This document shows, piece after piece, positions 27,372-38,787 of a stretch of DNA of 64,000 nt. Made by a program: the position numbers and the translations under genes. Each line of letters starts with the position of its first letter. The stretch's first letter is position 1. The notes under the pieces are model-generated. The model saw only the letters and a list, made by a program, of their open reading frames with translations. It ran no database searches and had not been told where the DNA came from. Source of the DNA: Hypoxylon rubiginosum (taxonomy: Eukaryota > Ascomycota > Sordariomycetes > Xylariales > Hypoxylaceae); NCBI GenBank assembly GCA_902806565.1, contig CADCXA010000018.1:1-64000 (forward strand), read 5' to 3'.

Positions 27372-27794
27372 AGGGGAAAAGGGGGTAGAAGGCAATATAA
27401 AACGGTGGCCTGTGTATAACTAAAAAGGACTGGACTTGGTTGATGTATACTGCGATTCATAGAAACCAATCTATATAAAGCCTAAAGATTTCTATTCCTT
27501 CTAATCACTCATTTCGTAGCATAATTATCACGATATCAGATACATACAATACTCTAGAACAAGCCAAAATTCATTCATACGCTACCCGATGCGTCGAACC
27601 TCTTTTCAAAGACAGCCTAATTAGTCATGCCGATCTGAACCCTACCCTGATGGCCTAGCTAGGGTAATTCAGCATCCAACGCCGTGCACAGAGTGTTTTA
27701 TAGTAGTACAGGTATAGTAACGAGGGTATGTAGCCCAAATACAATCGACACCACCCCTTGCTCCGCTGATATTTTTACGACGGAAACCAGCTTA
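27372..27794. other. Convergent 3' region, no gene
   Basis: These 423 bp separate the stops of two converging genes. I see no open frame worth calling. Confidence 0.5.
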
Positions 27795-29806
27795 CTACTT
27801 TCTCTTGCTGACAAGATTTGATCCCTCACCATCCGCCTCGTCGTCGCTGAACTTATCACCATCCTCACCGACGGCAAATATCGTCTCTCCGTCAAAAGAA
27901 TCCCGCGGCGACTCCAGCCTGACCGGGGCCCTGCCTTGCGACGGCTGAGACGACGCAGGGGTAACAATCGCTCCTGATGTTGAACGAGTGTTGGTGGGCT
28001 TCGACCCGATGTGGGCTTCCTCATCTTCATCATCCGAGTCGTCTGGAGCACCCACGTCGGCAAATTCAAATCCACCATCCTCGTCCTGGGCAATCTCGTC
28101 GCTCATGGCGAACCGTCTGTTATTTGCCGTCGGTCTCCACACATACGCGACCCAGGCTACATCGGCGAAGTAGACCAAGTTAAGCCAGCCGTCAAGGACG
28201 AACCATCGCGATTTCCAATGAAAGGGGACGTAATCTGGGTCCGAGGCCGAGGCGAACGAAAAGGAGTTGAAAAAGAAGAAGCCGAAGATAACAAGAATGC
28301 TGATTAAGATACACCACCAGAGTTTCTTGTACATGGCTTCTTTCGCAGTTTGCTTGCGCTCGCGTAGGTCCTTGAGGGTGAAGTTTAGCGAGTTAAGCGT
28401 CCACACGTAGAAGGCAGTCAAGGTGCCAGCCAAGGGGAGCACGATGAGGAGAACGAATGGCCCTAGAATGGAAATTAGCATGGTCCGTCCCTTACGCGCC
28501 AGATGCGGAAATCTTACCAGCTGTGTCAGGCGAGATCAGCAGACTAGTAATAGCGTAGACCAATCCGAATATGAAATGAGCAATTGCCAGCCACCTAACA
28601 TAGACCATCGTCTTGCCTAGGGAAGGTTTTACAACTCCATAGCCCATACACACAATGAGCAGTAAAAAGAAGGAAAACGAGTTGCGGAAAGCATTCAAGA
28701 CGGCTACCACAACTAGGAGAACTTTAGCTCCCACATCCGAGCCGTGTCTATTCAGATAGTCTATTACAGATTTAGTCAACTAAGATCCTTAGAGGTAATG
28801 TAATCGACTTACCATAGAAACCCCATGTCATCAACATTTCTACAACGAGGAATACGAGAATAGTAGTGATATAGTTCTGCACGGGCACTGCGATCGGGTT
28901 AGGTCCGGAACATTAGACGGGTGAATATGAAACCTCTTACAGATATCGTATCGATGCTGATAGTAAAGGAAACCCCAGAACCTAATGGCTATTAGTAAGT
29001 AACCCTAACAAAAGAGAAGATGGAGACATACACAACAACTACCGCATATAGGATCGTTATTCCTCCGTAGAACGGGAGTTTAGGGATCTGGGTAGCAGGG
29101 AGCTCCCCATACGCCTCGCGAAACACGATAATGCCCGTGAAGTCCTTAGTATTATCAAACGCATAGGCCATGACGCAGTAATAACCCGTCTTTTTGATAG
29201 GGTACTTATAGGACTCTGCGGCCTTGAGATGTATGGCTTTGGTCAGGATTAAATTCTCGGATTTCTCGGTCGCGTTGGGTGATAGAATCCATTCGCCAAA
29301 ATCACCGTCATTACACAACCCGGCCTGGACATTCTCTTCGTTGCAAATCATTTGTATCTGGTTATAATATCAGCCATAGGCCCCAAGAGCGAGGCTGCGG
29401 GATCATACTGGATCGTCGGGGTTCGCCGGTGAGACACCAATAAGGTCTTGGTCCTTCCATTCGAATATAATTAAACTAACAATCGGGTCTTCGTCACCTT
29501 CGACGGTCTCGTTCAGGAACTTGGCGTCGATGAAGGGTTCGACCGCGCCACCCCAGGCGCTTTTGCTGTACATGCCTGATTGCGATGTGTGAGTATGGCT
29601 CGTGTGGGTAGTTAGGGCAGATGATGGGTCATACCGGCGCATTTTTGCCGATTCTCATCGGTGTTGTCCTTCACAAGAAAAGCGTTAGTCCGGGACGACA
29701 GCTAAGAAAGTAAGAAAGGGTATAGTCATACTAGCTTCACTTCCAACGCTTGGGCTGTCCATAGGGACAAGCCCAGCAGAAGTAATGGAGAAAGCCAGCT
29801 CTTCAT
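27795..29806 (-). CDS. PTM1: PTM1/GPR107-type seven-helix Golgi membrane protein
   Basis: Eight exons on the minus strand: 29732-29806, 29635-29701, 29409-29575, 29032-29357, 28941-28981, 28813-28887, 28518-28760 and 27795-28462. All junctions are GT-AG and stay in phase, giving 553 residues. The protein starts with a signal peptide (LSPLLLLGLSLWTAQA), has a lumenal N-domain with cysteines, then seven hydrophobic helices, and ends with an acidic cytosolic tail. Diagnostic motifs are the segment around GFYDYLNRHG, FVLDGWLNLVYFADVAWVAYVWRPT, and NNRRFAMSDEIAQDE after the last helix. The GOST family (yeast Ptm1, human GPR107/108) sits in the Golgi and endosomes and is linked to protein trafficking. 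Identification is strong; the precise role is inferred. Confidence 0.92.
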
Positions 29807-30298
29807 CTTCGTTTTGGTCGACTTGAATCGTCGCCGCGCAAGGCAGCCTCGGCGAGGGAATCTGTCCTCACTGTCCGAATGCTGAATGCGTTGCTACACA
29901 CAGACGCAAATCGGTTGTAGGAGTTCAGAGGACTAGAGTGACTTAATAGTCCGATGAAGCATTCGGAAGATCAATAATAGGTTAAACGTGGTTGGAAACA
30001 GTTCGTGGATTTGAGACCCCGTTTACGCTCTGTTGGCTGCTCAGATTGGAAACATTACAGAGCCACTTTTGACTTCTTGGATCTTTTCCTGCCTACTAGG
30101 TATTGCGCAGCTAGGTTCCTACCAGGTAGTACGCGCAGCCTACGGAATATCGGGACCTGGTTGATTGGCCAGATTAGCTTAATAAGGACAGTAAGGACCA
30201 GGATTGCGATAAGATAAGACCAAAAGTGCCTACATACCTAGGTACCTTTTGTATTCAATAACTACAATTCTCAGCTCCTTTCCTTACCAATTTACGCC
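29807..30298. promoter_or_regulatory. Divergent promoter, PTM1 / cyp8
   Basis: This 492-bp region lies between two divergent start codons. A TACATACCTAGGTACC palindromic tract lies at about 30231-30246, close to the cyp8 start; similar tracts recur through the window. No open frame is credible here. Confidence 0.5.
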
Positions 30299-32032
30299 AT
30301 GGGGAAAGGTACAGATAAATTATACATCACACATTCTGAATGGTCGTCTTCAGACGCCTATTCCGCAAGCACAGGCTCGCGATCTGGTGCCAACGGCGCA
30401 TCTTTTAGACGGCTACCGTTCAATTTTTGCGCCGCCAGTCTTCAGCCCTTTCAAAACCCCGTCTGTACCCCCGATGGGATCATATTCGATGTCGAGGTCA
30501 TTTCGAAATGGCTAGAAAACCACAAGACCAATCCCGTAAACGGCGAACCGCTGGCGGCACGCGACCTCATCAAGCTCAACTTTGCGCGAAACGGAGATGT
30601 CGATACCAAAGGCGCTGATGGTCTGGGTAGCGACAGGAAAGGCGATCTGATCGACCCGGTCACTTTCAAAGTCCTCACCGACAATACGCATATCGTTGCG
30701 ATCCGGCACGGGACATACGCGAATGTTTTTGCTTGGGAGACGGTTGAGAGGATGAACATTAAGCCAAAGATGTGGCGAGACTTGATGGACGACGTAGAGT
30801 TTGGTCGCTCCGACATCATCACGCTCCAAGATCCACAAAACGCCGCGAGCAGGGATCTCAGCCAGTTCCAGCACTTAAAGGACGGTGGCGATGCGCTATT
30901 GACCAAGGAACAAGAGGAGGAGAGGAAACAAGGCAATGTCAATATCGATGCCTTAGGTAGGGTTGGCGACAAGGTCCTAAGAGCGAAAGAAGCAGTCGAG
31001 AAAGCCAGGAGAGAGCGCGAAGCTGGTGGAGATATCAACCGCACATCTAAGGCGATGACGAAGACCGGAGGAAGCAGCTATGCTCGTCCATCTATGATTC
31101 AGGACAAGAAGCAAGCTTACAATGCGGCGGCGTATACTACAGGGAGAGCAGCGGCGAGTTTTACAAGTACTGGATTGACTCCTGAAACTAGTGGCGAACG
31201 GGCCACACTTACGGATGAGGAATACATGTTGAAACCGAAGAGGGTAAAAATAAAAGGGTACGCACGGGTTGAAACGAATCTGGGCGACTTAAATATAGAG
31301 CTACAGACTGAGTACGCGCCAAGGGCAGTCTGGAATTTTACCAGATTAGCCCAAAAGGGCTACTACAATGGCGTATCCTTCCACCGCAACATCAAGAACT
31401 TCATGATCCAGGGAGGCGATCCGTCAGGTACCGGGAGAGGAGGTACGAGTGTATGGGGCAAGAATTTCCAAGACGAATTCGACGGCCCACTGACGCATGA
31501 TGCGCGCGGCATGCTCAGCATGGCCAACAAGGGCAAAAACACCAACTCGAGCCAGTTCTTCATCACCTACCGGCCCGTCAAGCACCTCGACAGGAAGCAC
31601 ACTATCTTTGGGAAAGTAGTCGGCGGCGCGGACGTGCTGGGCAAGATGGAGGCGGTGCCCACGGACGGCTCGGACCGGCCCCTGAACAAGATCTTCATCA
31701 AGGACGTCGTCGTGTACCTGGACCCGTTCGACGAGTTCCTGAAGCACAAGGCCGAGCGCGACCGGGCCGCGGCGACGAAGGCGGAGATCGAGAGGACGGG
31801 GGGCACGGAAGACGACCGGATCACGTGGACGGGGAAGCGCGTCAGGCGGGACGGCACGGTGGACCGGGGCGGCGACGGCGACGGCGCGGGCGTCGGGAAG
31901 TACCTCCAGGCCGCGATGAAGCAGCAGCAGAGCGCTGAGGACGAGGTTATCGAGGAGGACGTCGATACGTGGGAAGAGCCGATGAAGAAGAAGGCCAAGG
32001 TCGGCGGGTTTGGTAATTTTGATAATTGGTAG
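30299..32032 (+). CDS. cyp8: U-box cyclophilin, PPIL2/Cyp8-type peptidyl-prolyl isomerase
   Basis: One exon of 577 residues. The N-terminus MGKGTDKLYIT is characteristic of PPIL2 proteins. A U-box-like domain (about 40-140: LQPFQNPVCTPDGIIFD, then KTNPVNGEPL) is followed by a charged linker and a cyclophilin domain (about 315-475) with FHRNIKNFMIQGGDPSGTGR and NSSQFFITY, which include the catalytic Arg and Gln-Phe residues. The position of cyclophilin A Trp121 is His in LDRKHTIFGK, as in other PPIL2 proteins, so cyclosporin affinity is probably low. The family joins ubiquitin-ligase and prolyl-isomerase folds and associates with spliceosomes in the nucleus. The tail is Lys/Glu-rich and ends in FGNFDNW. 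Confidence 0.95.
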   Translation: MGKGTDKLYITHSEWSSSDAYSASTGSRSGANGASFRRLPFNFCAASLQPFQNPVCTPDGIIFDVEVISKWLENHKTNPVNGEPLAARDLIKLNFARNGDVDTKGADGLGSDRKGDLIDPVTFKVLTDNTHIVAIRHGTYANVFAWETVERMNIKPKMWRDLMDDVEFGRSDIITLQDPQNAASRDLSQFQHLKDGGDALLTKEQEEERKQGNVNIDALGRVGDKVLRAKEAVEKARREREAGGDINRTSKAMTKTGGSSYARPSMIQDKKQAYNAAAYTTGRAAASFTSTGLTPETSGERATLTDEEYMLKPKRVKIKGYARVETNLGDLNIELQTEYAPRAVWNFTRLAQKGYYNGVSFHRNIKNFMIQGGDPSGTGRGGTSVWGKNFQDEFDGPLTHDARGMLSMANKGKNTNSSQFFITYRPVKHLDRKHTIFGKVVGGADVLGKMEAVPTDGSDRPLNKIFIKDVVVYLDPFDEFLKHKAERDRAAATKAEIERTGGTEDDRITWTGKRVRRDGTVDRGGDGDGAGVGKYLQAAMKQQQSAEDEVIEEDVDTWEEPMKKKAKVGGFGNFDNW

Positions 32033-32339
32033 AGGGACTGCATTGCGTGGCGTTTGGCGATACCCAAAGGACTATAAAATGGATAGGTCTTGCTATTACT
32101 GTTTACGGTGACATGGTCAATTTAAGGAATTAGGAAAATAACGTTTCATACTACCCCCTAAAGAGTTATTTTCTCCGAGGATGAATCCCAGTCTCTATCA
32201 AATCCCGTCGGCCAGCATTGTGTATTCTTCCCTACCTACCCAGGTACTTAGGTAGGTATATAAACAGAACGCCGAACTATTCGCAGCATAATGATAGCAC
32301 CACCAAAGTTTCCTGAGCGACAAAGATGTTCAGCTTCCA
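32033..32339. other. Convergent 3' region with TACCTAGG-type tract
   Basis: These 307 bp separate the cyp8 and HET gene stops. CTACCTACCCAGG and TTAGGTAGGTATAT lie around 32231-32260. No gene was seen. Confidence 0.5.
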
Positions 32340-34310
32340 CTATACAAGATCAAAACATCTTAAATCAACGCCACTCTTCCGCAATATCTCTGGATCTACG
32401 TATATACTGGCCGTATGGTGCCTATCCAGCCGTTTGCGAAAGCTATCAAGGTAGCCAGGATCCAGTGGCAGTGATTTCAACCGCGGATCTTCGTAAGTTA
32501 TCTCGCCCGAAAAGACATCCTTAAATCCGCGTTCATAGCCACCGACTGCCTTATTATAAACCCGGACTGGCCGAAAGTTCTCAGGGAGAGGTCCGAGAAA
32601 CGTTGCGCCGTTGGCAAACTCGGGTACGAGACACGGACTAACTACCTTGAACGTACCATTTTCCAGAGGCCGTAGCAAAAGTAGTGTCTGGCAACCAAGG
32701 ACACAGCAAATCTTGTCCCCTGAACGTACTGAATCTGAAGCAAGCCCTAGATGACCATCTGTGGTCTGTATAAGCTGCAGCCCACTTGTAGAAGAGACAA
32801 CTACTTCCACGGATTTAAAATGGAGAGTAGATATACTAAAGTCATCAATGTTGAATTGATAGTCAGATAGCATGAGCTCCACAAGCTGTTTTGCCTCATT
32901 TAAATTTGCCCTGCTGGTAAGAGGCGGGTCGGAATCGTCCTTGAATGTATTTGCAAAGAGAACTCGGGCATAAGATTCGATCGTGAGCGGCTTGCTCTGG
33001 TTTAATCTTAACACCAGCCCACGAATTTCTTCGAAAACTAATCTTGTCTTTCGATTTTTCAAGTCGGGGACTTGGTAATGCTGCTTAACTGTAGCCCTCG
33101 ATATGCCCATGATTCTGAGCAGTCCGGGCTGCGGAAACTCGTGCCAGGACTGCAATTGGGAGGAAGCATTCTGCCCTGAGGCCTTGTCAGAATTACTTGA
33201 CTGTTCAAGGGTAGTAGGCTTTGACCAGTCAGGGACCCAACTCGGGCAAGGCCCGCCGTCTTGGAAGTGACAGACTCCTAAGATGTCGAGCTTTCTATAA
33301 TAGCTGATCCATTGCCCCGTAACAGTTGTATAGAGCTTAACATATGGTATAGTGTAGTCTGGTGATGGAATAAATGCTCTTTCGTGTTCGGGAAGTATAG
33401 CCAGAATAGCGTAGAGCCGATCTAGGGCCGTGAGGCATTGGCAACTTTGATAATCCCGTCGTAAGTCAAGTATTGTAGTATAATCACGATACCACAACAA
33501 TCCGGAGATATAAGCCCAACGAGCCTTGAGCTCTCGAGTAAGTTCGACCATCCTTCTCGGTTTACGGAAGACGCAATATAGAGCCCGCCTAGTAATAGAC
33601 CACTGAACTTGCCGAAAGCCGCACATAACAACGGCGTTTGAATTGGCTAGCTGTATTTCTTGACGAACCCATAATCTTTCGAACCATTGCCTGGATATCA
33701 AGTGGTATACCGAGCGAAGACCTTTCGCATCCAAGGGAAGTAAAGCGTTTGCGTCACCCAAGCTAGGATCAGTACACCCATCCGCAGCACTCATGGTTGC
33801 CATCCTATAATTGACTTCTACCTGGGACCCAAGAGAGTGCATGAGATCCATGGCATGGTTGCTGTCATTTTCCTCCGGCCCAAGCCACACGACTACTCTG
33901 TGGGCAAGTCGAAAAATGTCGCCCATCATGGCGACCTGCGGGCCTTTCTCGATGGCGTCTGCTTGGTGAATGCAGAGCGCGTCAATCCACATGACCCGCG
34001 GTTTGTCGACATAACGTAGGTGCCTGAGAGCAATATCCAAATTTCGCGTGGTTAGGATGCTCTTGAGTTTAACCTTGCAAGTTTGCTGCGCGGCTGAGGC
34101 CGTGCCAACGTCACACCTGCTAACGTAGACCGGCAGAGGGTCCTCCTTCGAACCCCAGGCGTATGACAGAGCTTCATATTCATATTCAGGTCCTGGAAAG
34201 GGTAAGGTACGGAATGAGATGACTATATCGTCTTCGAATTTCCCCGGATGAATAGTGGCGAGTCTGATGTAGTTGTTTCCCGGAAAGGGGGTGTATCGAT
34301 ACCGCACCAT
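32340..34310 (-). CDS. HET-domain (heterokaryon incompatibility) protein
   Basis: A single exon encodes 656 residues from the ATG at 34310; the open frame extends 28 codons further upstream but only to a GTG. The HET domain is intact near the N-terminus: YEALSYAWG (45-53), RNLDIALRHLR, and WIDALCIHQ (108-116), then MMGDIFRLAHRVVVWLG and WFERLWVRQEI. HET proteins drive programmed cell death when genetically different hyphae fuse. The C-terminal half has no motif I recognise. The gene is divergent from a NACHT-type relic with 333 bp between them, a pairing that recalls allorecognition loci, but the role in this species is unknown. No break is visible. Confidence 0.93.
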   Translation of the reverse strand: MVRYRYTPFPGNNYIRLATIHPGKFEDDIVISFRTLPFPGPEYEYEALSYAWGSKEDPLPVYVSRCDVGTASAAQQTCKVKLKSILTTRNLDIALRHLRYVDKPRVMWIDALCIHQADAIEKGPQVAMMGDIFRLAHRVVVWLGPEENDSNHAMDLMHSLGSQVEVNYRMATMSAADGCTDPSLGDANALLPLDAKGLRSVYHLISRQWFERLWVRQEIQLANSNAVVMCGFRQVQWSITRRALYCVFRKPRRMVELTRELKARWAYISGLLWYRDYTTILDLRRDYQSCQCLTALDRLYAILAILPEHERAFIPSPDYTIPYVKLYTTVTGQWISYYRKLDILGVCHFQDGGPCPSWVPDWSKPTTLEQSSNSDKASGQNASSQLQSWHEFPQPGLLRIMGISRATVKQHYQVPDLKNRKTRLVFEEIRGLVLRLNQSKPLTIESYARVLFANTFKDDSDPPLTSRANLNEAKQLVELMLSDYQFNIDDFSISTLHFKSVEVVVSSTSGLQLIQTTDGHLGLASDSVRSGDKICCVLGCQTLLLLRPLENGTFKVVSPCLVPEFANGATFLGPLPENFRPVRVYNKAVGGYERGFKDVFSGEITYEDPRLKSLPLDPGYLDSFRKRLDRHHTASIYVDPEILRKSGVDLRCFDLV

Positions 34311-34643
34311 AACGCGCGACTGAGACTGTAGGGTGTATATGAGATTACTGGCCTGAGCTTTGAAGCGCGGATGGTATGGCAGATAAAAATTCACATACGA
34401 GCGTGTAAAAGAATCGTGGTTGGCAGATTAAGTATGTTGAAGATACGACTTGGAGTCGGAATGTGCCAGAATGCGATGGAACCCACCATTCTGCCTTGCT
34501 GACACCCTACCTTCCGTGGCACAGCCCCATGCGATCGCGACTCGTTGCATGGCTTGACCATAACTAAGTTTTCCCTGGTTTTTTCCTTTTGAAAAAACTT
34601 TCAATCCTCCTGTCTTTCCGTCTCTCGTCTATCACTCATTGAA
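34311..34643. promoter_or_regulatory. Divergent promoter, HET gene / NACHT relic
   Basis: These 333 bp separate the HET gene from the first codon of the decayed NACHT-type gene. A CT-rich stretch with TTTTCC runs near 34568-34620. No operator could be identified. Confidence 0.5.
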
Positions 34644-36687
34644 ATGGATGGTTTAGCTATAGCGGCGGCCGCCATTCAATCCATTGAATTCGCTAGTAAT
34701 ATCCTTGTGAAAGGAAAATCAATACATGGTTCGTTAGATGGCCACACTGCCGAGCATCGTGAATTGGAGGGAACAACACACTTCCTCTTAGAGTGTCGTC
34801 GTGAAGTTCAGCAATCCCTTCAATTGAAACCCACGAGCGTGAGTTTATGGTTGTTGAAAAGAAGTAAGAAAGGATCGGCGACGCCTGTCAGGGGGTCGCG
34901 GAAGAGCTGGGAAGAGCTTTCCCAAGCCATACGGAGGATGATTACCGATGTGTGTTCTCAACAAAAATTCTTCATGATTGACGGCTTTGATGAGTGCTCG
35001 GGAGAGCATATCCAGCTTATAGAGCTGATACAAGACCTGGAGGAATGCACGGGAACTTGAAGTTATGCATTGCGAGCCGACCATGGTCTAGGTTCGAAGA
35101 TGCTTTCGAGGGCCGACCTCGTCTCATGCTTCACGATCTCACCCAAGCCGATATTGATCACTACATATCTTCCAAGTTCAACGCCAATAAAGGTTTCGTC
35201 AAATTACAGCAAAGAGAACCCGGATATTCAAAGGAGCTTCAGGCTAATATCTCGGAGAAAGCAGAAGGTGTCTTTCTTTGGGTCCGCCTCGTAGCGCAGT
35301 CATTACTAGAGGGTCTGACGAATGGCGACAGAATTCATGATCTTCAAAGTCGACTGGAAGAGCTCCCACGAAATCTTGAGGACCTTTTCGAAAACATATT
35401 AGCAAATCTTGACCCGAGGTATCTTGAGCAAGCCTCTGAACTTTTCCAAATCGTGAGGTCTTGTGATGACTGCCCGACTTTATTATGCATTGCTTTAGCC
35501 GACATCAAGCACAGCTCGCGCGCCTAGGCAGCACCTATAGACCCTTTATCTGATTTGCGAAAAGACATGTATTGTGAGAACATGGAAAGAAAACTAATGA
35601 GTAGGTGTAAAGGCCTGCTAGACGTCCCATCGTCACCATCTACTTGCCAATGCCGAAACAAAAGGAAAATGGGACAATCTAGTCTTGACAGAGCAGACAG
35701 TACAGACTCAGAGAAGACCGAAACCGAAAAGGAGGAGGATATGGCGCATCTCGAGGTGCAATATCTCCACCGAACAGTCAGAGACTATCTTCATTCTCCC
35801 GGAAAGTGGGATTGGATCATCTCTATGAGTCCTGGGCCATTTAACCCACACTTATCCCTATGCAAGTCTAATTTACTCCAACTCAAAGGTCTCGATCCAG
35901 TGTCCCTTCAAAGCACAAAGTTTCGGATCCATATTCGGAATGTCATCAAATATGGCAAGAGGAGCATGGCCAAACATCAGAAAATCGATGAAGTCATCAT
36001 GCTACTCGATGAAGTCGAGCGAGTAGGGACTGTCCTAACTACCCAGACTGATGAAAACACCAATACATTCGGGGACAGATGCGGCGCTTTGGGTAACGAT
36101 CATTGGTCTTAGTTTTTTCTTGGCAATATTTCGCAGCCGTCGTTCAACCACTTGATGGCAATCTGCGGCGCGCACCAATATCTGGAAATACGCCTTGGAG
36201 AAAACGAGCTCAAGCGGGAACGAGAGAACGAAGAGCGGACGCCATTATTATTCGCAGCATTGAGAGGAGATACCAGTGGACTGTGGGGTCATGAACAACG
36301 TCCTTAATTGGAGACTATAGACGCCATTATGAGAAAAGGGGTGATTGTCACAGACTGTACGAAGACACTTCTGCTTGGGAAGTCGCACAGAACCTAGCAG
36401 ACCAAACAGGAGCAGAGTCTGTACATGGTGCTGTATATGGTGAGATATTAAAGCTGTTTGAAAAGTATGGAGGGCGGCCATCGAGTTCGGTCGGAGGTCG
36501 AGGCAATCGGTCATGGCGTATCTGGAGAATGCTCGAAGGAGAGGTTGACATTGAATGCTTAGATGCGGAATCTATCACATCGTCGACTGAAGGAGCTGTA
36601 GACCCAAGCGAGATGGGGCGCGTTACCATAGGTTCGTCGACTCGGACCGCTGATAAATTAGCGAGGTTTCGGCCAACGAGTAAATGA
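34644..36687 (+). pseudogene. Decayed NACHT/NLR-type fungal gene lacking the P-loop region
   Basis: The start MDGLAIAAAAIQSIEFASNI is the usual N-terminus of fungal NACHT proteins. After about 60-80 residues the sequence jumps to the post-P-loop part (SWEELSQAIRRM, then FFMIDGFDEC, the Walker B-like motif). The stretch that should hold the GxxGxGKS P-loop is missing. Further lesions are a frameshift near 35040-35050 before LCIASRPWSRFEDAF, an in-frame TAG at 35525, a TAG at 36110, a TAA near 36307 and another frameshift near 36345-36365. Typical later motifs survive, including VQYLHRTVRDYLHSP, MAICGAHQYLEIRLGE and the final LFEKYGGRPSS, ending at 36687. Two of the stops are TAG, as a RIP-type CAG or TGG change would give. 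It is very unlikely to make a working receptor. Confidence 0.85.
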
Positions 36688-37950
36688 GGCATCATAACAT
36701 AAGCTTCTTCTTTGGTGGGAAATTTCTGATACTCAATGTGAAGTTTTCGTTTTTTTTTTTCGTCCCGCCACAAAGTACAGCACTAACCTAACGGCCTTCG
36801 TAGTAATAGCCTCTTTGATATTATAGCGTCAAGGCAGGTAACTCACCTAGTTCATGACTCTCATAAGACCTAAGGCATTGTCATCCTACGGTCATTTTTC
36901 AAGTCTGTGCAGTCTTCATCTGTCTGCTGCTGGAAGAAGCGGTCAACGTTCGTATCGTCTGGCTGATTGATAAATGATACCAATCTGGGCCGAAATAAGC
37001 TAGAACATAAAACGTACCTCGCTGGAACGCTCCTGACGGCTTGCCCGCATGGTGTCTCACTTTCAGGCAATGTTGGTGTAACCACCCACTGTGAATCGCA
37101 GCCCTAAACCCGTACTATTACCAGTATTATCAGTACCTAGAATTACCAGTATTACCAGTATTACCGGTATTACTAGTATCACCGGCACTACTAGTATTAC
37201 GAGTCCTGCAGTCTTTTCAGCCTCTTGTTTGTGACTCTTGTCCTTCTCAACATCACGCTACTGACCTTACCTTTTGCTAGTTCGTGTAAGATGATTGGAT
37301 ACCTAGGTACCCACCTGAGGTAGTAGAGGTGATTAGACAACCTAGCTGCCGTCACTACCGGTATTGCTATATATGCGCCACATATTTTCAAGGAGGCCTG
37401 GCTGCATATTAGGTATCGGGGTAGACTGAGGTGAACTTATTATTGGGGCGTAGGACAAGAACTCTAAACAATGATTGAAGGAAGAAAGGGGCTGAAGGAT
37501 TGCATTTGGTCGTAGTGTCGTAGTAACTGACCCGTCTTGGCAAAGCTTGTGAGGCTTAGTCAGTTAGCACAGTCTGCAGTCGTAGTAGAAACCAATCAAC
37601 CTCTAGCGTGGAAAATGATCCGCGTCTGGTGGCTTCGCTCTCTACTTCGCTTTCGCATTCGCTAATGACATGTCCTTCATGCCAAAATGTTCTAGCTGGA
37701 GGTCCATACATGACCCTGCGAAGGATACTGCACGAAACTCGAGTCTGTGTGTCTGGTGGCATTATATATACCTAGGTAGAGAGATCATGTAGGTAGGATA
37801 TATCCCTAAAGATTTGTAGCTTCAATCCAAACAATTCTCGTGAGCTATCGAGAGCAATCTCAATATCATACTCCGTATTGTCTTAGAATCTATATCATTA
37901 TTTTCTTCGGCCTCACTTCTCACCCCTCACAATACAGCGGCTGTCACAAG
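36688..37950. other. Intergenic region, no gene; contains a minisatellite
   Basis: Apart from the 9-bp repeat at 37117-37204 only short open frames without family resemblance are present. TACCTAGGTACCC lies near 37300 and ACCTAGGTAG near 37771. The last part should be the promoter of the DUF7702-like gene. Confidence 0.5.
37117..37204 (+). repeat. 9-bp minisatellite (ATTACCAGT)
   Basis: About nine imperfect head-to-tail copies of ATTACCAGT, with variants such as ATTATCAGT, ATTACTAGT and ATCACCGGC. One unit is shortened near 37135. The region is non-coding. Confidence 0.85.
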
Positions 37951-38787
37951 ATGACCCTGACCGAGCAAGACAACATCTCAATCGCACAGATTGTCGTCTT
38001 TGTGCCGTCACTAGTCGTTGCCACAGCGCTCGCTATACGCCATGGCTTCACTCGTGGTTCCGCATTCTTTTATTTGATTGCCTTCTCACTCGCCCGCATC
38101 ATCGGGGCATCGTTCCAACTTGCTACCGTCTCGGACCCTACCAACATTAACCTTCACGTCGGAGCGGCAATCCTGCAGAACCTTGGCCTGTCGCCCCTCA
38201 TCCTGGTCCTGCTCTCTTTCATCGGCCACACTCTGGGAAGTATTCGAGAGTCGGCGACCGCGTTTGTGACAGAGAGGCGCTTGCGTCTCGTTCACATCCT
38301 TGTCGCTGTCGGCCTCGTCCTAGCCGCCATCGGCGGCAGCAATTCCAGTAGCAGTCTTCGTGAAGGAGGCACGTACACTGTGTCGGGTCTCACCCAAGCA
38401 GGCATAGGCCTCCTGATCGCTGCATACATTCTACTAGTCCTCACGACCATCATCGTCGCAACCCAGGTCTCGTATGTACGGCCCGGCGAGAAGCGACTTC
38501 TTCTGGCCGTCGGCCTGTCTCTGCCCTTCATCCTCGTCCGGCTAGCCTACTCGGCCGAGTCGGCATACGGACACAATAGCTCCTTCAACCAAATCTCGGG
38601 CAACCCCAACATCCAGCTCGGAATGGCTGTTATCATGGAGATGATCGTTGTCGCCATTTGCGAGGGCGTTGGTATAACCTTGAGGAAACTCCCAAAAACT
38701 CAAAATGCTTCGTCGTCTGCGGCGGCTGGTTATCAACAGCCTGGGCGGCACACGGAAGAAGATCACGAACTGGGCGGATATAAATAA
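37951..38787 (+). CDS. DUF7702-like seven-helix membrane protein
   Basis: One exon of 278 residues from the ATG at 37951; the open frame upstream begins only with a GTG. Seven hydrophobic helices are visible: IAQIVVFVPSLVVATALAI, SAFFYLIAFSLARIIGASFQ, AAILQNLGLSPLILVLLSF, LVHILVAVGLVLAAIGG, AGIGLLIAAYILLVLTTII, LLLAVGLSLPFILVRLAY and GMAVIMEMIVVAICEGVG. The pattern IRHGF followed by ARIIGASFQLATVSDPTN is typical of a widespread ascomycete membrane family that I recall as DUF7702; no function is established for it. It stands just outside the RiPP-like cluster and shares no obvious promoter motif with it. Confidence 0.85.
   Translation: MTLTEQDNISIAQIVVFVPSLVVATALAIRHGFTRGSAFFYLIAFSLARIIGASFQLATVSDPTNINLHVGAAILQNLGLSPLILVLLSFIGHTLGSIRESATAFVTERRLRLVHILVAVGLVLAAIGGSNSSSSLREGGTYTVSGLTQAGIGLLIAAYILLVLTTIIVATQVSYVRPGEKRLLLAVGLSLPFILVRLAYSAESAYGHNSSFNQISGNPNIQLGMAVIMEMIVVAICEGVGITLRKLPKTQNASSSAAAGYQQPGRHTEEDHELGGYK

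Noticed and set aside
34311..34394. Longer HET protein starting at 34394
   Set aside because: That codon is GTG; the first in-frame ATG is at 34310 and the HET domain begins after it.
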